From Nitrospirota bacterium (GTDB lineage: Bacteria; Nitrospirota; Thermodesulfovibrionia; Thermodesulfovibrionales; JdFR-88): DNA of 64,000 bases. A model generated the notes under the pieces. It worked only from the letters and a program-made list of their open reading frames with translations, ran no database searches and was not told the DNA's origin. This document shows, one piece after another, positions 57,636 through 64,000 of this stretch (its first letter is position 1; each line of letters begins with the position of its first letter). The position numbers and the translations under genes are program-made. The stretch lies in the NCBI GenBank assembly GCA_021789935.1, contig JAJYIR010000011.1, positions 1 through 64,000 on the forward strand. The letters run 5' to 3'.

Positions 57636-59330
57636 TCACAGCCTCCCCGAGCGGATGATTGAGATCACCAGCCATAACCCGAATATCCCTGCAAAGAAAA
57701 AGCTCAGGAACCCAAGCACCGAGATACCGAATACGGTGGGCGGCACCCGCATGGCATGCATTATGGAGCCGCTTATTATCATGGCGCTGACGATCATGGC
57801 GAAGGCAACGCGGTTGGTTGACCGGTCCATGTCCTTTATCAGGTTTTCAAGCCCCAGGTGGTGGAGCTTCATATGGATATCGTTTTTAATGACCTTTCTT
57901 ATTATCTGGTGCGTGTACCGGGGCAGATAGAAAGCCAGTTCTCCCACCTCCTGGGCTTCAGTCCTCATCTTGCCAAGCACGTTCCGGGGGCTGAATTTCT
58001 GTTTCAAAAGCTTCACGGCATAAGGCTCCGATGCGGCGAAGAAATCAAATGACGGGTCAAGCTTCAGCCCTATGTGCTCAAGTATCAGCATCGATTTATT
58101 GATGAGCATCAACTCCCCCGGTATGCGCAGGTTGTGGCGCATGGCCAGCGTCAGAAACGCCTCCATGTATTCAGGGAGGTTTATTTCCTCAAGCGTAAGC
58201 CCGTACATGGGCTCAATCAGGTCGGCAAGCTTGGACTTGAACTCCCGCCGGAAGACCTCCGGGTCAACGTCCTCCTGCACATATCCAAGGGTGAAGTAGC
58301 TTTCTATCAGCCGGTCGTAGTCCTTGTTTATAAGGGCCACCAGGGTGCTGGCCAGGGCGTCCTTGACCTCGTTGGTGACCACCCCGATAATGCCGAAATC
58401 CAGGAAGGCCAGCTGTCCCGAGTGCATGACGAAAATATTTCCAGGGTGGGGGTCGGCATGAAAGAAGCCGTCCGTGAAGACCATCTTGAAATATGCGTCC
58501 ACCCCCAGTTTCGCAAGCCTTTTGCGGTCGAACCCCGCCTCCTCTATTCTCTTTATATCATCTATCCGGACCCCGTCTATCCGTTCCATCACCATCACTT
58601 TCTCAGTGAGATACTCGCCATATACCTGGGGGAAACGGATGTCGGGATTACCCTCGAAATTACGCCTGAAGCGGTTGCAGTTTTTCGCCTCCTGCACAAA
58701 GTTCATCTCTTTTTTTACGGTGCGGGCGAACTCATCCACCACGCCCATGGGATTGAAAAAGCGCACGCCGGCAACGTGGCGTTCCATCAGGCGCGCAATC
58801 GTGGTGAGGATAGAGATGTCTTCCTCTATGGTCTGTTTGATGCCCGGGCGCTGGACCTTGATTACAACCCTGGTGCCGTCCAGAAGCAACGCCCTATGGA
58901 CCTGTGCGACAGAGGCGGCTGCTATCGGCGTTTCGTCAAAACTGAGGAAAACCTTCTCCATCGGCATCCGGAGTTCTTCCTCTACGACCTTCCTGGCCTC
59001 CGTGCCCGGGAAAGGCGGGACCTCGTCCTGGAGTTTTTTGAATTCATCCGCGTACTCCGGGCCCACAATGTCCGGCCTGGCAGAGAGTATCTGGGCCAGT
59101 TTTATGAAGGTTGGACCAAGCTCCTCGAAGGCGAGCCTCAAATTCCGGGGCATGCCGGGGGCCCGGAGCGACGGCCATTGCCCGAAAGCCCTCAGGCGGG
59201 TGAGAAAAGGCACATAGCGGCCAAGACGGCCCTCATCCACTACGCGCCCAAAACCATATTTCAAGAAGACGTTTATTATCTGCTGGAGTCTTCTTGCTGT
59301 TTTATAGCGCTTGAGGAAAAAACGGTTCAA
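57636..59330 (-). CDS. UbiB/AarF/ABC1-family atypical kinase
   Basis: The 564-residue protein has the ABC1 core: the KxGQ-like element LGPTFIKLAQILSARPDIV, the AAASVAQVHRALLLDGTRVVIKVQRPG block, GFFHADPHPGNIFV and FLDFGIIGVV (DFG-type metal site). Two C-terminal membrane helices end the protein. UbiB-type proteins are ATPases or kinases needed for quinone biosynthesis or lipid handling. The phasin-like gene lies 46 bases upstream. Confidence 0.92.
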   Translation of the reverse strand: MNRFFLKRYKTARRLQQIINVFLKYGFGRVVDEGRLGRYVPFLTRLRAFGQWPSLRAPGMPRNLRLAFEELGPTFIKLAQILSARPDIVGPEYADEFKKLQDEVPPFPGTEARKVVEEELRMPMEKVFLSFDETPIAAASVAQVHRALLLDGTRVVIKVQRPGIKQTIEEDISILTTIARLMERHVAGVRFFNPMGVVDEFARTVKKEMNFVQEAKNCNRFRRNFEGNPDIRFPQVYGEYLTEKVMVMERIDGVRIDDIKRIEEAGFDRKRLAKLGVDAYFKMVFTDGFFHADPHPGNIFVMHSGQLAFLDFGIIGVVTNEVKDALASTLVALINKDYDRLIESYFTLGYVQEDVDPEVFRREFKSKLADLIEPMYGLTLEEINLPEYMEAFLTLAMRHNLRIPGELMLINKSMLILEHIGLKLDPSFDFFAASEPYAVKLLKQKFSPRNVLGKMRTEAQEVGELAFYLPRYTHQIIRKVIKNDIHMKLHHLGLENLIKDMDRSTNRVAFAMIVSAMIISGSIMHAMRVPPTVFGISVLGFLSFFFAGIFGLWLVISIIRSGRL

Positions 59331-59376
59331 AAAAGAAATTCCGGCCCGGACATATTCAGCTCCCTCTGGATTTTCC

Positions 59377-59709
59377 CTATTCGTCCGGTATTATTTTCTC
59401 TTCGGGTCCGGTCCGGGCTTCCAGCCTCTTGACCCGCAGAGACAAAGCCTGGACTTTCCTGCTGAGGGTCTCAACATCGTCCCTCGTCGGAAGGTTCATC
59501 TTCTGGAGCGCCTTTTCCACTACATCACCTACGGATTTATTGAACTCGGACGTGCTTTTTTCAGCCATATCAGTCCATTCCCTTATGAGTTTGGCGCCCT
59601 GGGACTGGCTGAGCTCGCCTTTTTTTACAAAATCATCAACAAATTCACTGAACTTTTCCTGGAGACCGACTCCTGCCAGCAGCGTTTTCCTGATAATATC
59701 AGTTATCAT
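59377..59709 (-). CDS. Phasin-like coiled-coil protein
   Basis: The 110-residue protein is largely helical: LLAGVGLQEKFSEFVDDFVKKGELSQSQGAKLI, then a C-terminal coiled coil (VETLSRKVQALSLRVKRLEAR). It resembles the small phasin-superfamily proteins often encoded next to UbiB/AarF genes. A role in lipid or polyhydroxyalkanoate granule surfaces is known for phasins, but no PHA genes are seen here. It lies 44 bases downstream of alaS. Confidence 0.72.
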   Translation of the reverse strand: MITDIIRKTLLAGVGLQEKFSEFVDDFVKKGELSQSQGAKLIREWTDMAEKSTSEFNKSVGDVVEKALQKMNLPTRDDVETLSRKVQALSLRVKRLEARTGPEEKIIPDE

Positions 59710-59753
59710 TAGAAGCCCCCGCTTTGATAGGTTTTTTATTTATTTTCAGATTC

Positions 59754-62381
59754 TCAGAGCTTCATCCTCTTTTCGACCATATCGTATACCTTTTGCAGGG
59801 CGCTGTCCAGTTTTTCGAGCTCTTTCGTCCCTCCCTGCGCCAGTTCCGGTTTCCCGCCGCCTCTTCCTCCGGCAAGGGCCGCAACCTCGCTCAATATATC
59901 GCCGGCCTTCACCCTTCCGGCAAGGTCTTTCGTGACAGTGGCAAGGAGCGCGCCCTCGCCCGTCGCCAGGACGATCACACCGGAGCCGATGCGGTCCCTG
60001 AGGCCATCGGCCAGTTCCCTCAATTCCTTCTGGTTAAAGCCGGATATTTTTTGGGAAAGCACCTTTATGCCGTTTACAGGCTTTGCCATGTCCATGAGTT
60101 CACCTGCCGCCCCCCTGGCGGAAACGGTCCTGGTCTTTTGCAATTCCTTCTCCATCGACTTGACCCGCTCGATCATCTCGCCTGCCTTCTCCAGGGGCTT
60201 GTCGGTCTTAAGCAGCGCGGCTATGTCCTTCAACTCGTTTCTTTTGGCCCTCATAAAACCCAGTGCGGCCTGCCCGGTAAGGGCTTCTATCCTCCGTATG
60301 CCGGAGGCGGCGGAGCCCTCCGCCACGATGATAAAAGGCCCTATCTCTCCGGTGGCCCTCACATGGGTGCCGCCGCAGAGCTCTTTGCTTACTGAAGGGA
60401 CGCTAACCACCCTGACGTGTTCGCCGTATTTTTCGCCGAAAAGGGCTGTAGCCCCGTGGGAGATCGCCTCATCCACTGCCATCTGCACGGTCTCGACGGG
60501 CCGGTTTGCCAATATCTCCCGGTTAACGATGTCCTCCACTTCTTCCAGCTCGCGCACCGTCAGCCCTGAAAAATGAGTAAAGTCAAACCGGAGCCTCTCC
60601 GGTTCAACCAGGGAGCCCGCCTGCTTTACATGCTCCCCCAGGACCGCCCTCAGCGCGGAATGAAGGAGGTGCGTGGCCGTGTGGTTCCCCATTGCAGCCC
60701 TCCTGAGGGATTCATCCACATGGGCGTCAACACTGTCCCAAACTCTGAGCCTGCCCTTTTCCACTTTCACATGGTGCGCGATAAAATCATCAAAGGGTTT
60801 CTTGGTGCCTGAAACTGCCAATGAGCTTTTTTCGGAGCTGATCCATCCCTTGTCGCCCACCTGTCCGCCGCTTTCACCATAGAACGGAGTTTTGTCCAGG
60901 ATGACAAGGGCCTCCTCGCCCGCCATGATCTCTTCCGCCACATGGCCATCTTTAATTATGGCCTTTACTACGGCCCCGGCCCTCATGGTCTCATAGCCAA
61001 GAAACCCGGTGGGGCCCAGCTCCGCGGCAAGCTCCCTGTATATGGATTCAGCCGCGCCCTCTTCCTGCACCCAGGACGCGCGCGCGCGTTCCTTCTGGGC
61101 CTGCATCTCCCGGGTAAAGCCCTCCTCGTCCACCGTGAAGTTTTCCTCCGCGGCTACGTCCCTCACTATGTCCAGCGGGAACCCGAAAGTATCGTAAAGC
61201 TTGAAGACCTCACTGCCGGGGATCGCCTTTTTGTTCTCCTTTTTCAGGGCTGCGAGCACTTCATCAAGGAGCCTCATGCCCTGTTCAAGGGTACCCTTGA
61301 ACCTCTCCTCCTCAAAAAGAAGCACCTTTTTTGTGCGATCAGCCTCCATGGCAAGCTCCGGGTAAACGGAAGACATCACCGCGGGCACGGAATCTGCCAT
61401 GCTCCACAGCGCCGGATCTTCGAGCCCCAGTTTTCTGGCGTAGCGCGAGGCCCTCCTTATGATGCGTCTGAGAACGTACCCCCTGCCCTCGTTGGAGGGG
61501 GTGACCCCGTCCGCAATCAGAAAAACGATAGACCTGAGATGGTCCGCAATGACGCGGATGGGAATGTTCAATTTTTCATCAGGGCCGTATTTTTTGCCGG
61601 AGTGCGCCTCAATGGCGGCGATGATTCCAGAGAACAGGTCTGAATCGAAATTATTCAGTTTGCCCTGAAGCACCGCCGATATCCTCTCCAGCCCCATGCC
61701 CGTATCTATGCTGGGCCTTGGAAGCGGGGTGAGCGCCCCGGATTCATCCCTGTTGTATTGCATGAATACGAGGTTCCATATCTCAAGGTACCTGTCGCAG
61801 TCGCACCCGGGCCTGCAGTCCGGTCTGCCGCAGCCCATCGAAGGCCCCTGGTCTATGATTATCTCCGAGCAGGGGCCGCAGGGGCCGGTGTCGGCCATCT
61901 GCCAGAAATTATCTTTGGCCCCGAGCCTTACGATGCGCTCCGCGGAGACACCCGCCGCATCCTGCCAAAGTCCCGCAGCTTCATCATCCTCCTCATAAAC
62001 CGTGACCCATAGTTTTTCAGCCGGGAGCCCGAACACGCCCGTAAGCAGCTCCCAGGCAAACCCGATGGCATCCCGTTTAAAATAGTCACCGAAGGAGAAG
62101 TTGCCCAGCATCTCAAAAAAGGTGTGGTGCCGTGCCGTATGCCCCACATTATCGATGTCATTGTGTTTTCCGCCCGCGCGCATGCATTTCTGGCAGGAAG
62201 CGGCCCTGCTGAACGGACGGGTCTCCTCTCCAAGGAAAACGCGTTTGAACTGGACCATGCCCGCGTTTGTGAAAAGAAGAGAAGGGTCGCCCGCCGGCAC
62301 AAGGGAGGAACTCCTTACCGTCTCATGGCCTTTGCTCCTGAAAAACTCCAGGAATGCCTTCCTTATCTCAACGCTTTTCAT
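59754..62381 (-). CDS. alaS: Alanyl-tRNA synthetase
   Basis: The 875-residue enzyme starts MKSVEIRKAFLEFFRSKGHETVRSSSLVPAGDPSLLFTNAGM, the class II AlaRS start. It has the editing-domain zinc motifs HTATHLLH and ELCGGTHV, and a C-terminal domain with GGRGGGKPELAQGG (C-Ala). It charges tRNA-Ala and clears mischarged Ser/Gly. Full length for the family. Its ATG overlaps the stop of the BamE-like gene (ATGA). Confidence 0.97.
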   Translation of the reverse strand: MKSVEIRKAFLEFFRSKGHETVRSSSLVPAGDPSLLFTNAGMVQFKRVFLGEETRPFSRAASCQKCMRAGGKHNDIDNVGHTARHHTFFEMLGNFSFGDYFKRDAIGFAWELLTGVFGLPAEKLWVTVYEEDDEAAGLWQDAAGVSAERIVRLGAKDNFWQMADTGPCGPCSEIIIDQGPSMGCGRPDCRPGCDCDRYLEIWNLVFMQYNRDESGALTPLPRPSIDTGMGLERISAVLQGKLNNFDSDLFSGIIAAIEAHSGKKYGPDEKLNIPIRVIADHLRSIVFLIADGVTPSNEGRGYVLRRIIRRASRYARKLGLEDPALWSMADSVPAVMSSVYPELAMEADRTKKVLLFEEERFKGTLEQGMRLLDEVLAALKKENKKAIPGSEVFKLYDTFGFPLDIVRDVAAEENFTVDEEGFTREMQAQKERARASWVQEEGAAESIYRELAAELGPTGFLGYETMRAGAVVKAIIKDGHVAEEIMAGEEALVILDKTPFYGESGGQVGDKGWISSEKSSLAVSGTKKPFDDFIAHHVKVEKGRLRVWDSVDAHVDESLRRAAMGNHTATHLLHSALRAVLGEHVKQAGSLVEPERLRFDFTHFSGLTVRELEEVEDIVNREILANRPVETVQMAVDEAISHGATALFGEKYGEHVRVVSVPSVSKELCGGTHVRATGEIGPFIIVAEGSAASGIRRIEALTGQAALGFMRAKRNELKDIAALLKTDKPLEKAGEMIERVKSMEKELQKTRTVSARGAAGELMDMAKPVNGIKVLSQKISGFNQKELRELADGLRDRIGSGVIVLATGEGALLATVTKDLAGRVKAGDILSEVAALAGGRGGGKPELAQGGTKELEKLDSALQKVYDMVEKRMKL

Positions 62382-62767
62382 TTGCTCTCAGTAGATGGGG
62401 AAACGAATTTCCTGGAAGATATCCCGGACGACGTCATCTCGGTTATCCGTCCGTCAGTAAAGAAAAGGCTGGTCTTGGAAAGAGAAAGCGTGTCCTTGTA
62501 AACCCACTCCTGCCTGCTTTTGCCATCGCTTGTAGGGGGCAGGATGTTCACCTCGGACGGTGCGCCCCAGGCATACCTCACCTCATCGGGCGTCATGCCC
62601 ATGGCCACTTTGCCTTCTCTTATCAGCTTCTGGGTGGCCTCCGGATAGCCGCTTATCTCTGAAGGCGAATATCTCACCTCCTGCTGGCAGCCCAAAAGTG
62701 CCCCAATAAGAAAAACAGCCGCAAGAAAAAAGACAGACACGAAAATGCTCTTTGGCTTTGCTCTCAT
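62378..62767 (-). CDS. BamE/SmpA/OmlA-like lipoprotein
   Basis: The 129-residue protein has a lipoprotein signal (FFLAAVFLIGALLGC) and a domain with LIREGKVAMGMTPDEVRYAWGAPSEV, the SmpA/OmlA pattern in which a GM-x-xxEV helix leads to WGxP. BamE stabilises the outer-membrane assembly machine, but many relatives are simple envelope lipoproteins. It is coupled (ATGA) both to recX upstream and to alaS downstream. Confidence 0.8.
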   Translation of the reverse strand: MRAKPKSIFVSVFFLAAVFLIGALLGCQQEVRYSPSEISGYPEATQKLIREGKVAMGMTPDEVRYAWGAPSEVNILPPTSDGKSRQEWVYKDTLSLSKTSLFFTDGRITEMTSSGISSRKFVSPSTESK

Positions 62768-63324
62768 TTGCCTTCCTCCTCTATTTTTAAAAAAACCTGT
62801 TTTATCGTCCGGGGTGAAAAACCCCTGCGGGCCAGGGCGCCGTACAATCTACTTTTTAAAGTCTCCCGGCTTCTTCTCAAAGTCCCCGGGCTTCCGTCGG
62901 TCCCGTGGTTTCCCCCCGGAGTCTCCGGGCCGGCCCTTTCCATGGTCCTGAGCTTTTTCAGGGCCATCCTCATGGCCCCTTCAGATTCATCATATCCCGC
63001 AAGCGCTTCATCAGCAAGACTGGCGGATATGCCCCTTTTAAGCAGATAACCCATGGCGCCGCGCCTGCCCAGCCCCCGGGTCTCCCTGGCAAGCCTCGCG
63101 AGCGACTCGGCAAGGGCCGAATCATTTATATAACCAAGTCTTTCCAGCTTTTGCAAGGCTTCATCGGCCTGCTGGCCGGTAAAACCCTTCAAAGCCATCT
63201 TTTCCAGCAATTCCGCGCTGCTTCTGCTTCTATAGCTCAGAAGCCTGAGGGCATAACTGAAGGCGCTGCCCGTCCCTTGCCCTTTACCTCTCCCGGCAGA
63301 AGACTTTTTTGGTGGAAATGACAT
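62764..63324 (-). CDS. recX: RecA regulator RecX
   Basis: The 186-residue protein has three RecX three-helix repeats: ALRLLSYRSRSSAELLEKMALKGF, LERLGYINDSALAESLARL and LKSRLYGALARRGFSPRTIKQVF. RecX caps RecA filaments and moderates recombination. The start ATG at 63324 follows an A-rich (CAAAAA)-type leader with no Shine-Dalgarno sequence. recA itself is not in the window. The 3' end overlaps the BamE-like gene. Confidence 0.88.
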   Translation of the reverse strand: MSFPPKKSSAGRGKGQGTGSAFSYALRLLSYRSRSSAELLEKMALKGFTGQQADEALQKLERLGYINDSALAESLARLARETRGLGRRGAMGYLLKRGISASLADEALAGYDESEGAMRMALKKLRTMERAGPETPGGNHGTDGSPGTLRRSRETLKSRLYGALARRGFSPRTIKQVFLKIEEEGK

Positions 63325-63386
63325 TTTTTTGTTTTTGTTTTTGTTTTTTTTGTTCTGAGGAAAACGGCGGCCCGGTTTTTTCTATG

Positions 63387-64000
63387 TCAGCGGGAGAACC
63401 GTTCAATGCTGGCATCCCCCCCGCTTTTCTGGTCAAACATCTCCTTGGTGTTGTGCACGCCCTTTACCTTGAGATCCAGGTCGTCCGGGTTGCTTGCCTG
63501 CTTCATGGCCTCCTCGTAGGTTATGAGCCCCGCACTGAAAAGTTCCAGGATGGACTGGTCGAATGTCTGCATGCCGTAATGGACCTTGCCCTGCTCTATG
63601 AAATCATGGATAAGGGAGGTCTTCCCCGGATCGGTTACGCAATCCCGTATGGTGGCTGTTGCGATCAGCACCTCCACGGCCGGCACCCTGCCCTTTCCGT
63701 CAGCTTTTGGAAGGAGTCTTAAAGATATTATGCCCTTCAGGATGGCCGCCAGCTGCAGGCGGACCTGGTTCTGGTGATAAGGCGGAAAGAAAGATATTAT
63801 CCTGTTTACCGTCTCCTGGGCATCCAGCGTATGCAGTGTGCTCAACACGAGATGGCCCGTTTCCGCAGCCGTCAGGGCGGTCTGTATGGTGTCAAAGTCC
63901 CTCATCTCGCCAACCAGGATAACATCCGGATCCTGCCTGAGGGCGGACCTGAGCGCCTTGGAGAAACTCTTCGTGTCGGCCCCGACCTCCCGCTGGTTAA
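63387..64000 (-). CDS. pilT: Twitching-motility ATPase PilT, 3' part, cut by window edge
   Basis: The visible part encodes about 204 residues: NQREVGADTKSFSKALRSALRQDPDVILVGEMRD (Walker B and Asp box region), then TAAETGHLVLSTLHTLDAQETVNRIISFFP (His box). It ends with the AIRNLIRE-like C-terminal segment read here as SILELFSAGLITYEEAMKQASNPDDL. PilT powers retraction of type IV pili. The N-terminal PAS-like domain and Walker A motif lie beyond the edge. Confidence 0.93.
   Translation of the reverse strand, partial: NQREVGADTKSFSKALRSALRQDPDVILVGEMRDFDTIQTALTAAETGHLVLSTLHTLDAQETVNRIISFFPPYHQNQVRLQLAAILKGIISLRLLPKADGKGRVPAVEVLIATATIRDCVTDPGKTSLIHDFIEQGKVHYGMQTFDQSILELFSAGLITYEEAMKQASNPDDLDLKVKGVHNTKEMFDQKSGGDASIERFSR

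Noticed and set aside
58074-59432. 452-codon rightward open frame opposite the UbiB-like kinase gene
   Set aside because: It is antisense to a gene with clear ABC1 motifs, has no recognisable domain or ribosome site, and is best explained by the codon bias of the kinase gene. Similar long antisense frames over 10251-11156, 16045-17103 and 17251-18270 were rejected for the same reason.

Overview
The window is a bacterial chromosome segment, moderately GC-rich and with few gaps, from a Gram-negative organism. Evidence for an outer membrane includes a Wza-like export lipoprotein, outer-membrane beta-barrels and a BamE-like lipoprotein. The mix of an octaheme HAO-family cytochrome, a single-cluster ferredoxin, a DUF2318-type lipoprotein, RtcB with archease, a UbiB-like kinase with a phasin-like neighbour, and several promoters that seem to give leaderless mRNAs fits an anaerobic or facultative environmental lineage. 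A Nitrospirota- or Desulfobacterota-like bacterium is my best guess, with modest confidence, because no rRNA gene is present.

Layout. 1-400 holds a truncated, frameshifted ISNCY-type transposase remnant and its end repeats. 0.5-6.6 kb holds housekeeping genes (L,D-transpeptidase, alanine-zipper lipoprotein, UbiX, small Cys protein, TPR lipoprotein, ferredoxin, UMF1-type transporter, His-rich periplasmic protein, Nudix hydrolase) and, at 3.7 kb, a candidate small RNA with its own promoter and terminator. About 6.6-35.3 kb is one large leftward polysaccharide locus. It starts with a NusG paralog of the RfaH/LoaP type, followed by FecR-like, Wza-like, Wzc-like tyrosine kinase, TPR/carbohydrate-binding, Wzy/WaaL-like (frameshifted in a T10 run) and CpsB-like phosphatase genes. 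A 250-bp gap then carries a strong sigma-70 promoter and a near-perfect ops/JUMPstart element. Beyond it come sugar-nucleotide enzymes, two different UDP-sulfoquinovose synthases, glycosyltransferases, a flippase, a second polymerase/ligase and a PglF/PglE/PglC-like initiating module. The likely product is an exopolysaccharide with amino-deoxy and possibly sulfonated sugars, made by a Wzx/Wzy route and switched on by operon-specific antitermination.

35.4-38.1 kb carries ligA and a CinA-type amidase. 38.3-40.8 kb carries an octaheme cytochrome with an extraordinary Lys/Arg tail, next to a DUF2301-like membrane protein. 40.9-46.8 kb is a metal (cobalt) uptake region: a cobalamin riboswitch controls cbiM, a cbiN-like gene, cbiQ, a Cys-rich small protein and an outer-membrane barrel; a second barrel, a small Cys-containing exported protein and a DUF2318 lipoprotein lie upstream. 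No cbiO ATPase gene is present. 46.8-64 kb is mostly leftward housekeeping: peptide-binding lipoprotein, eRF1/Vms1-like protein, AI-2E-type permease, PuuD-like amidotransferase, D-aminoacylase, AMIN-amidase, NifU-C scaffold, RtcB with archease, PilZ protein, UbiB-like kinase, phasin-like protein, AlaS, BamE-like lipoprotein, RecX, and the 3' part of pilT cut by the window edge. No tRNA, rRNA or CRISPR array was seen.
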